From: Omphiscola glabra
Lineage: Eukaryota > Mollusca > Gastropoda > Lymnaeidae
Assembly (NCBI GenBank): GCA_964017045.1
Contig: OZ024794.1
Coordinates: 22,363,359-22,427,358 of the forward strand
Direction: 5' to 3'
Length of the DNA stretch: 64,000 bases
The notes below the pieces were generated by a model. That model had not been told where the DNA came from. It worked only from the letters and a program-made list of their open reading frames with translations, and ran no database searches. Below are positions 35,801 to 47,800 of the stretch, one piece after another. The position numbers were made by a program, and so were the translations under genes. Numbering within the stretch: position 1 is the stretch's first letter; the number at the start of each line of letters is the position of its first letter.

Positions 35801-38800
35801 CTCCATCACGGCTACAGAGCCTAGACTCCATCACGGCTACAGAGCCTAGACTCCATCATGGCTACAGAGCCTAGACTCCATCACGGCTGCAGAGCCTAGA
35901 CTCCATCATGGCTACAGAGCATAGACTCCATCACGGCTACAGAGCCTAGACTCCATCACGGCTACAGAGCCTATACTCCATCACGGCTACAGAGCCTAGA
36001 CTCCATTACGGCTACAGAGCCTAGACTCCATCACGGCTACAGAGCATAGACTCCATCACGGCTACAGAGCATAGACTTCATCACGGCTACAGAGCATAGA
36101 CTCCATCACGACTACAGAGCATAGACTCCATCACGGCTACAGAGCCTAGACTCCATCACGGCTACAGAGCCTAGACTTCATCACGGCTACAGAGTCTAGA
36201 CTCCATCACGGCTACAGAGCATAGACTCCATCACGGCTACAGAGCCTAGACTTCATCACGGCTACAGAGCCTAGACTCCATCACGGCTACAGAGCCTAGA
36301 CTCCATCACGGCTACAGAGCCTAGACTCCATCACGGCTACAGAGCATAGACTCCATCACGGCTACAGAGCCTAGACTCCATCACGGCTTGTTTCCGCCTC
36401 AACGCTTCAATGCCGTGGAAATGTATGTTTTCATTGTTCCAATATAGTGTACATTTGGACTACGGGTGTCAGTTGTGTGTACATTTGGAGTACGGGTGTC
36501 AGTGATGTGAACATTTGGAGTACGGGTGTCAGTGGTGTGAACATTTGGACTACGGGTGTCAGTGATGTGAACATTTGGACTATAGGTGTCAGTGATGTGA
36601 ACATTTGGAGTACGGGTGTCAGTGGTGTGAACATTTGGACTACGGGTGTCAGTGATGTGAACATTTGGACTACGGGTGTCAGTGGTGTGAACATTTGGAC
36701 TACGGGTGTCAGTGGTGTGAACATTTGGACTACGGGTGTCAGTGATGTGAACATTTGGACTACCGGTGTCAGTGGTGTGAACATTTGGACTACGGGTGTC
36801 ATCGGTGTGAACATTTGGACTAAGGGTGTCAGTGGTGTGAACATTTGGACTACGGGTGTCAGTGGTGTGAACATTTGGACTACGGGTGTCATCGGTGTGT
36901 ACATTTGAACAAAGGGTGCCAGTGGTGTGAACATTTGGACTATGGGTGTCAGTGGTGTGAACATTTGGACTACGAGTGTCAGTGGTGTGAACATTTGGAT
37001 TACGGGTGCAAGTGGTGTGAACATTTGGACTAAGGGTGTCATTGGTGTGAACATTTGGACTACGGGTGTCAGTGGTGTGAACATTTGGACTACGAGTGTC
37101 AGTGGTGTGAACATTGGACTACGGGTGTAAGTGGTGTGAACATTTGGACTACGGGTGTCAGTGGTGTGAACATTTGGACTACGAGTGTCAGTGGTGTGAA
37201 CATTTGGACTACGGGTGTCAGTGGTGTGAACATTTGAACAAAGGGTGTCAGTGGTGTGAACATTTGGAGTACGGGTGTCAGTGGTGTGAACATTTGGACT
37301 ACGAGTGTCAGTGGTGTGAACATTTGGATTACGGGTGCAAGTGGTGTGAACATTTGGACTAAGGGTGTCATTGGTGTGAACATTTGGACTACGGGTGTCA
37401 GTGGTGTGAACATTTGGACTACGAGTGTCAGTGGTGTGAACATTGGACTACGGGTGTAAGTGGTGTGAACATTTGGACTACGGGTGTCAGTGGTGTGAAC
37501 ATTTGGACTACGAGTGTCAGTGGTGTGAACATTTGGACTACGGGTGTCAGTTGTGTATACATTTGGACTAATGGTGTGAATTTTTCTTTTTTAATGACTC
37601 ATAAACTGGTGCCGTGGCCGCATGAGATGTGGTGAATTGGATGCCAATATAAAACAACTGCATGCCTGTATTAAACAAGGGAAAATATTCATACTAGCAT
37701 TTCTTTAAAAGATATCGTTACAGGATTCCTCTCCTCGTTACGTCTATGTGTGTCACGTCTATGGTTGTGTCACGTCTCTGTGTGTCACGTCTATGCGTGT
37801 CACTCGTATGTGTGTCACGTCTGTGAGTGTGTCACGTCTGTGTGTGTCTCACATCGTTTGTGCGTCACGTACTTGCATGTCTTAAAGAACGTGGACATTC
37901 CTGACTTCGGCTGATCATATAACGTCGATCTTACTGACAGATTGGAGGTTCGTTGTTTCAAGACCTCTGCTTCGATGTACGATTAGGAGCGACTGTAACG
38001 AACAAGACCTCAGCTTCGATGTACGAGTAGAAATCACAATTGGGCAAATACCTCGTAACAACCGAGGACATTTACGCGTTTTAAGATGTATTTATCTAGG
38101 TCACAGAAAGCATATAATGGCAGTGATACGATATGCAGTGATGTGGTGCTAAACTCTCAACTTATCCAGAGCTTGAACAATAGATTCAAAATAATGTGAT
38201 TTATAAATGTATGGAATGCGTCTTTTTACAGCTCGTTGAAAAATGCTGCTACATTGCTAAAGATAGTAATATAGCCTGTCATTTCTATGACCGGAAAACG
38301 TCACATCGCATTACGCAATGTTACTATTTTAAAACAATGGTTTCTAACAATGTACTTCTAACATATTTGTTTGTAAAATCTTTCTAAAGTTGTAAACACG
38401 TATCGTCTAGGTTAAGACCCACTACGCCGGCTCACGTTAACATAGAAGTACGAAACAACTGTTGTAGAGATTGGTCAAGCGGCCAAACAGGATGTTTTAT
38501 TAATATCTTAATGAGATTGGCCAGACTGAATGCCCGGATGTTCTGTTAGTAGATTTTCCGCCCTTAAATGGATAACCTTCTACAAACTTAATTGTTTTTA
38601 AAGAATTTAATTGACGTTTTCGTAACTTATGTATAGGTCTTTTTTTTAATTGACGTTTTCGTAACTTATGTATAGGTCTTTTTTTTAATTGACGTTTTCG
38701 TAACTTATGTATAGGTCTTTTTTTTAATTGACGTTTTCGTAACTTATGTATAGGTCTTTTTTTTAATTGACGTTTTCGTAACTTATGTATAGGTCTTTTT

Positions 38801-41800
38801 TTTAATTGACGTTTTCGTAACTTATGTATAGGTCTTTTTTTTAATTGACGTTTTCGTAACTTATGTATAGGTCTTTTTTTTAATTGACGTTTTCGTAACT
38901 TATGTATAGGTCTTTTTTTTAATTGACGTTTTCGTAACTTATGTATAGGTCTTTTTTTTAATTGACGTTTTCGTAACTTATGTATAGGTCTTTTTTTTAA
39001 TTGACGTTTTCGTAACTTATGTATAGGTCTTTTTTTTAATTGACGTTTTCGTAACTTATTTATAGGTCTTTTTTTTTAATTGACGTTTTCGTAACTTATG
39101 TATAGGTCTTTTTTTTAATTGACGTTTTCGTAACTTATGTATAGGTCTTTTTTTTAATTGACGTTTTCGTAACTTATGTATAGGTCTTTTTTTTAATTGA
39201 CGTTTTCGTAACTTATGTATAGGTCTTTTTTTTAATTGACGTTTTCGTAACTTATGTATAGGTCTTTTTTTTAATTGACGTTTTCGTAACTTATTTATAG
39301 GTCTTTTTTTTTAATTGACGTTTTCGTAACTTATGTATAGGTCTTTTTTTTAATTGACTGGCAGACAACTCCTGATATTATTAAACACTTTGTTTTCAGG
39401 GAAACCGATTTAAAGCTAGAGTTGACTGAAAAGGGCAACACGGAGTACATGGGTTATCTTCTCCTGACTTGTACATTAACCCCCAAAGCTGACGAGGATA
39501 AGGAGCAGGTAATACGTTTGTACTGACTCCTCGGTGTCAAATATTAAAGTATTACTTAAGCCTGACAAACTATTGACACAAATTATTTAATCGGAGCAGA
39601 CAACATGCAAATTTCACACATGATATAAGCCAACCCACAAAACACACAATATTTGATGATTTCTTTTCTACTAGGACTTATTCGGTCTTTGCGCTAAATA
39701 AAAGACACAATTGACCTTTATTGGATAATCCACAAAATCAATATAATATAATGAAACAATCAAAAACGGATTTTCTAAATGATTAGTACATTCGTTGAAA
39801 TTGCTACCACCTTTAACTGAATATGGGGAATGTCAGATTTAAGATTTCAACTAAAATAATATTTCAGGTTGCTTGGGGGTTTTTTTAAAGGTTTTTTCTA
39901 TGTCTTGTTTGTCTTATGAGGTAATGTCATAAAAAAATGTGCATAGGGTAACATCATTTGATGGCGACGATAGAGAACACCATGTTAATATCAATCATCG
40001 ACATTGAATACATACGACTGGATAGGATGTATTAATTTTTGTGCAGAGATGGGTTGGAGAGTAACATGGCCTCAGCACAGTTTTTGTGTTTAGTCCAATG
40101 TTGTAAATTCCCCTATGCAAGTTTTTGTTTAGTGAGACGCAAACTGTCTCCGTTGTCACTGTGTATTGTACCCCCCCCCCCCCGGTCTCTCGGTGTCGCA
40201 CTCTCCTCATAGAACCCTTTAGCACAGTGGCTCTCAACCTTCCTAATGCCGCGACCCTTAATACAGTTCCTCGTGTTGTGGTGACCCCCAAGCCTTACAA
40301 AATTATGTCCGTTGCTACTTCATAAATATGTGTTGTCCGATGGTCTTCGGTGACCCCTGTGTAAGTTAATTTTTAAGTTCATGATTATGCTTGTTAAAGT
40401 GTAAGTACAGCGTGGTGAGCCCAGCCCTAGGCTGGGGTACCACGCTATAGAAAACTACCAATAATAATAATAAGGGTTGTTCGACCAACCCCCAAAAAAG
40501 GGTCGCGAACCACAGGTTGAGAACCGCTGCTTTAGCAGTTAGCACCATACTTCCTGTCCTTGGCTCGTGCACACGCTGTCGTAATTTTAAATGACTTCCC
40601 CAAGATGGAACATATTTGTATTATTTGTATCTAAAAAAATATTTTTTAATTTTAGTTTTAGAAATCGTCAACAACGAGTTCCCGTATTTTATAAACTTAG
40701 TGATTATGTTAAAAAATAAAATCTAGACCTTTATGTTGGTTGATGTCCGGTTTTATTATTTTCCCCTGACAACGCTGCTAGGCTAGGACCATAAAAAGCC
40801 ATCGCGTTTACCCTTGACTACGGCATGCTAAGCACATTAGACACAAATCAATTGAAGATCGATAAAACTATTTAGCTCTGTAAACTCACGTGTTATTTTT
40901 AAACACACAGTCGTGAGGGGTGTGGGGGGGGGCGTGAACCACAAACTCAGTGTGTTGGAGTTGCAGCTTGGCCAAGTGGTAGACGTTTTTACTAAAAGTG
41001 GTGTGAACTTTAGTAGTACGATGTAACAGTTAGATTTGAATTATCTGTCCACCCTTTATGGTCACTACTACACGTGTTCATTGCTTCCAGATCCTTTCAT
41101 TGGTTTACCCCAAGGGGCGTGGGGGTGCCCCGGCGTAGGAATAGGGGGACGGAGGGTGTGGAACTTTTTTTAGGGTGCTATAATTGACCAAATGAAAATA
41201 TTAAATAATTGTTTCACTTATTGTGTATATGTTTTTGTTGTTTGTGTTTTGTTTTTGTGTGCTTTTCTTGGGCTAGTGACGTCACCAATTCTCGCTACTG
41301 CACTGTATGTGTGCATGTCCGAATTTATCTAACAAATTAGAGCATAGGTTAGAAAATAATATAACTCTCTGGGGATTTTTAAAATATTTGTTATGGTATT
41401 ACTTTCTATAAAATACTGTGTGAAAATAATGGGAAAATCTAGCTCTTGGCAATGATGTGACAATCTAGTTCCTAGCAATAATATGACAAGTCTAGCGCCT
41501 AGCAATAATATGACAAGACTAACTCCTAATAATAATATGACAAGTCTAGCTCCTGGCAATAATGAGACATCTCTAATATCATCGATTACTTTGGGTCAGT
41601 TCCTGCATGACGTTAGTCCAGCGTGTATCATGTCATAGGTTTAAACTGTTATTCAGTCACCGAGTGCAATGGTGCATGATGGGTTGTGCGCATGGCAAGT
41701 ACTTGGTAAATAACGATCACAAAGAGAGACCATTAACGGCCAGGGTCAGTTACACAATGACCAGAACTGATCGTCATTTGTTGACAGGCTCTTCCATCGT

Positions 41801-44800
41801 GGTTATGTTTGTAGATCTTGTGGAATCGCTTACGCCTAGAAGGATGGGGACCGTATTCTGTACGTGTGGTAGTATTTTGTTTGACTTTCATTTGTCTGTG
41901 CGTCTCCGATATCATTTGTTGTTTTTTATAATATGTCGTTACGTTAATTGTTTTAACATTATAAAGACTACTAGCTTGAACAAAGCACCCACGTTGCGCG
42001 TGTCAAATACGGGAAGAGCTGTATAACAATAATTCCAGATGCACTGACTTTGAGTGTTCATTTGCCCGCTTGGACCATGGACCATGTTACTTTATAGAAT
42101 GTCATGAAGCATATGCTCTGTGTCCTTATCTGGTATTATAGAACAAAATATTTTATCATTTTTTTCCACAGTTCTTGGCGGGACCGTATTAAACATTAAG
42201 CAGACTAAGCGCGTGGTTAGGGCACCAGGGCAAAGGGGCACCACAAAGTTGAGAAAGGTGGGGGGAACGGCTTTACTGTTTAACCGACGAACTGTCATAA
42301 GGGCTGTTATATTGTATTCTAGTTTGATTATTATGTAGCCCAAGCTTGGCTTAGTGTGTACAGTACATTGTGTTATCATGTGAATAAACTTGTGTACTAC
42401 TGCAAACTTCATTGTATATCTGGGCACACGGGTCAACTACTAAAATGGACTGGGTCAGCGTGGAAAGGAGGGGGGAACCAAGATTTGTTAGTGCTTAGGG
42501 CATCAGTGAGTCTTAACCCGCCCCTGGTTCTGGGTTTATCATCATTTTCAAGTTTTAAGAGGGGGTCACGATGTGGTAGACCTTGCTTTTGAAACTCAGT
42601 GACGTAGACGTGTGTTCTTATGTGTGAACTTGGTGCGTACGTGATCGAGCGCACGACCGGGGAAGCAGCGAATGAGAGTGCAGCATGGTGCGCAATGAGA
42701 GCGGATCCTACAAGGGAAATCCACTCGGGAATTATTATTATAGATAGTTTGCAGAAAATAATTATCCTTAGCCACTATCCTGCTCCACCCCCACCCAACA
42801 AGAAAGGAAGCTGTCACGTGATGTTGACATTGTTAATTTGTCAGCTTAACAAGCGCATCCAACTGAACGATCGAAGCTCCAACATGATGTTTGTAACTCT
42901 CTGTAATGCAGAAGGGAAAGGCGCGGGGGGGGGGGGGGAGGTCCGGGGTAGGGAGAGATTAAAGTGAATCGTGCGCCATTTGTAGAGCGCACACAAAACT
43001 TTCAAACTCCAGCAGTAGATTAGGTTTTGGTGTAGTGAGGTAGCAGTGGCTCACCTTTCCTTGCACTTGTCCTGTATCAGCACTCAGCCAACAGTGCCTT
43101 TGTGCTACTGATTAATGTACCTATCTGTTATATAGTGTTGTGCCATGCTTCTATAGCCGCCACATTGCTGTGTATTTCAGGGAACTAGTTACAAAAAATC
43201 ATCGGTGAGTTTTTGGCAGTTTGGACTCATAAACTTTTTTTTTCCATTCTAGCTGCATTTACCTTTTTTCGCACTTATATTTTATAATAAATGTCACCAA
43301 TGCCTTTGTACTTTTGCCATTCAATTTTAAAGTTATAATTCATGTATTAATGTTAACATTTAACCGCAGATTTAAAAAACAGTCTAAGTCAGTTAACCTA
43401 CCTTTTTTACAACCCCCAGTTGTGTAAATTACAATATCTAGTTAATTTAAGTCTTATTTCATCGACACATAGCGACGGAAATGGTTGATTTTGTAAATTT
43501 TTTATCAGTCTTCTAATTATCGATTTATTAATATATCTAATCACGAAATGAAAGGAGTTTTTGATTAAATCGTAGTGGAACAAGGAGTTTTTCAACCATT
43601 TCTTTAATAGAAATTTTAAATATGCATGTTAAAATAAATTACAAATGATTTAGTGGTGTGCTATATCCAATATAAGTAAACAGCACACTTCAAGAGGTGT
43701 GCTATTTGAAAACAATAGTAATTCTATGTCTTACGTTAGGGCAGAATATTGTAGGTGAACCTTATTAAGTATTGGATCCATCTAAAATAGCCTTAATTTA
43801 TTTCATTCTGGTTAAAATAAAGATAAAAACAAAAAGGTGTACCACTATTTCACCTTGGATGTACCACCATTTTACCTTGGATGTACCACCTTGTAGCAGT
43901 GCTACATTTCTTCATGTAATTTTACCCCCATTACCCTCCGTGTATTTACGCAGACCCCCACCCCTCCCACTTTTTTTCATTTTCAACTGTTCCTACTTTT
44001 AAGTGTTATTGTTGCTTGTATATATTATGTGAACCTTTTTGCCCTACTTGGCAGACTTAAAGACTACCAGTAACTATAATCACACACCGTATACTTATAC
44101 ATGAATAAAGGTTTATGGTCTGCTGCAGAGCTGACCACCCTTCTGTTAGCCTTTATTTCTCCAGCCGCCCGGAACTAACGGTTGCGTGACTCGCTCTTGG
44201 CATCAAGTCAAGGTGGGTTGGGGGTGAGGAAGAAGAGCAAGCCATTTGGCTATTCTAATTTTATATTCCTAAACGCGAGAGTAGAAGAAGCCATATTGCA
44301 GCAAGATTTTTGCATTCAACAGAAATGCATGTTTTCAGCTGCCTTCATTTGTCTTGTGAGCGGCCAAGTAATCCAGACTCATTTTCTTTTTCATTTTAAT
44401 ATAATTTTAAAAATCTTGCATTAACAGCATCAGATGAGAAATGCTTAACATGGCAAACGGAAACTGAATGTATTTTATTTCTCCAGTATATTATGGTCCA
44501 TATTTTCTATTGTCTTATAAAAGTTCTGAACGTTTCTTTCAGTTAACACGCACGATCTTGTTTTTCCCACTGCACTTCATTTTAATTATAATAGAAATGG
44601 CTTCTTTTCTCCTTACTAATATCAGATGTAAACGTTATTTTTTGTTATTTATTCGTAGAAAAAAAGCCGATTTGTTTTTGTCGTTTTAAGCATGTACTAA
44701 AATGTTGTAAGGTTTTTTTTTTAAGGGAAAAAAGCTGGGGGTGGATCTAAGCGGGTTAATCATACATATATAATCATATCACATATTATATTTAATAAGA

Positions 44801-47800
44801 AATTATAATTTAAGCATTTCAAATATAATTTTGTAAATGAAGCTTGTTGTCTGATTTTTTTTTTTTAATTTTTTTTACCCTTAATATTAAAAAAAAAAAA
44901 TTTAAAGCATTATGAATTTTTGTGTATTAAATTTTTTTCTCTATATATTGAAGTAAGAATAATTTTATACAAACAAATCAAAAATGATTCAATAAGTAAA
45001 AAGCTAAACAGAGACAAGTCATCTGTTGTTCTTGGTTTGTTGTTGTTTTGTGGTTTCAAATTTTTTTTTCAAAAATAGTTGGCCAGATTTTTGTAATTAA
45101 CAGTTGGATTTTTTCCAAGTAAACTCAGACATTTGTACACCTTAACTAGTTTACTGCTTGAATTAACAAAATTAAACTGCTTGTAATTTCTTTGTTTTTT
45201 ATAGAGACAATTTTGTTTGTTGTTTTTTTTATAAAAAATCTATAACTAGGCTGCTATCAATCACATGTGTACACATCCCACTGCCATTTTTATTCTCCAT
45301 TTAACATAGTTATGAATGAGTGACATTTAAATATACTAATCAATATCTACTTTCAGAGTAAAACCAATTTCAACACACTCAACGGATTTATTTTTCCTAT
45401 GCAATACTCATGATTATATATATGCAGTATTATTTTTGTAAGAAAATAATTGTAGTTAGCTTCTAAAGTAGAAAATATCAATAACTACAGATTAACGCAA
45501 GTAGATTTTATCTTTGCAGTAACTTTGCACTACAATTAAATATATGTATGTATTTATATTTATGCTATTTAAACCTTGTTACAACTTTATTATTGTTTCT
45601 TAAAGACACGAATTGTGCGTGAAATAATACTTTGAGACAAATTCAACAAATGAAATGGTTAGAGATTATTTTAGATTGGCCACACAAAAAACAAAGATAT
45701 TGGAAAGCCTACATTAGTTTATCTCCACTTGAGGCGCTCTTTTCAATGTGCTCTATCATTTTTAAATGCAATGTGTTATTGCTGATCAAAAGAACATTGC
45801 TTCATTCTTTTCTTTTTTGTAAAATCTCATTTCGTATTTTAATTTATCTTTGTGACTGCGTGAATTTTAAATTGATTTTACATTCACATATATAGCAAAA
45901 CATTCCAATTACAACCAATGTTTAAAAAAAATATACTGTCCACTCTGATTAAATTAAGGGATGTATGTTGTGGTGGATCAGTATTCTGAAAATGGATAAG
46001 TAGGCGTGGATAGTATTCTTATAATGGTTAAGTAGGTGTGGTCAGTATTCTGATAATGGATGAGAAGGCGTGTCAGTATCATGGTATTGAAAAGTAGGCA
46101 TAGTCAGTTTTCTGATGATGGATAAGCAGGCGTGGTTAGCATTAAAGTAACGGAGAATTACTGCTGAAGAATACCTCTATATAAAGTCTTATGTCTCATG
46201 TTGTGATGCTATCCTCCTAAACCGGTTCTAAAATACCTTGATTCTTTTGTTTGGACATGAGGGGAAATACAAAAACAACCGGGGGAGGGGAAGGGAGAAT
46301 TTTTTTAACGAGACCTACCCGAGATCTCTTTTTAGTAAAAATAACAAAATCCACAGCATAAATTGATTTGCTCGGTCTGGAAAGGTAAGTCGCCAGTCCG
46401 TGTTTGTCAGGCAGGCAATAATTATGTGTGTTCTAGGACTTCTATTCGTTGGATTGGGAAATGGCAGAGAAGTAGTGGCGTGTAGGTTCTGATCCCCGTG
46501 ACATCATAAAGTTATGTCACAACTGATGCAGTCCCCATATTTAGTTAAGGAAATAATATTTAACTCCTATGACCATTTCAGATTTTCCGACGGTCGACCA
46601 GATCCACCGAATCAGCGGTGGCGTCCAAAAAGATCAAGATGCAGCAGTGGAATGGCGTGGTCAATATTACCCTTGTGGAGGGCTCCAACCTGGTGTCCAT
46701 GGATGACAATGGACTAAGTGACCCGTACGTCAAGTTTAGGCTCGGCCCTGAGAAATACAGGAGTAAGGTACGATTAACACTACATTATCTTTACATCTAT
46801 ATTATCTTTATTTCTACATTATCTTTACTTCTACATTATCTTTATTTCTACATTATCTTTACTTCTACATTATCTTTATTTCTACATTATCTTTATTTCT
46901 ACATTATCTTTATTTCTACATTATCTTTATTTCTACATTATCTTTACATCTACATTATCTTTACTTCTACATTATCTTTACTTCTAATTTATCTTTAGGT
47001 CTACATTATCTTTCATTTCTACATTATCTTTATTTCTACATTATCTTTATTTCTACATTATCTTTACATCTACATTATCTTTACGTCTACATTATCTTTC
47101 ATTTCTACATTATCTTTATTTCTACATTATCTTTACTTCTACATCTTTCATTTCTCGTGTTGTTTGTTCCACATCTATGTTTCAGCTAATTCCGATTCAT
47201 TGGCATTGATATAATCAGACAAATAAATATTGCAGAACCGTTTGATTTTAAAACACCATTTTTCCCGTGCTGAGAGATTGTTAAATCTTAACTTGAACAA
47301 ATTGTCTTATGACAAGAAAACTCGACTCTGTTCCAATAATAAGTGTTCCTAAAGTATAAAATGGTCTCGGCAGCTCTGCAAGTGAAGTTGTCAACGAACA
47401 ATTCTGCAAGTGAAGTTGTCAACGAACAATTCTGCAAATGAAGTTGTCAACGAACAATTCTGCAAGTGAAGTTGTCAACGAACAATTCTGCAAGTGAAGT
47501 TGTCAACGAACAATTCTGCAAGTGAAGTTGTCAACAAACAGATAGCAGCAAGAGAAACTGACCAACTTAAAGTTATACATGTTTAAAACTGAAGCTGCAA
47601 CTTACGGGAAACTCGATACCAGATATTTATTTTTAACACCACCCAGACAGTTTCGATCCATTCCAACTTTCTGGATCAACCCCAACAGTTGAGACCGATC
47701 GTTTTGCTGAGACAGTGTACATAGTTCCTGTAGATTAGCCCACTCGGGTACACACCAATGGTGAAATTGTATGTTGAGAATGACTGACCTGCCATTACTT

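Noticed and set aside
36431..37114. 227-codon minus-strand frame of [10 protein letters not shown] repeats
   Set aside because: By-product of a 30-bp tandem repeat; overlapping frames on the other strand are equally open.
41607..42026. 139-codon frame in an MCTP intron
   Set aside because: No motif, no acceptor in phase, and peptide composition typical of translated non-coding DNA.
42186..42600. Possible transposon ends around AGGGCACC/GGGCATC motifs
   Set aside because: Similar motifs appear near 42220 and 42495 but I could not define inverted ends or a target duplication.
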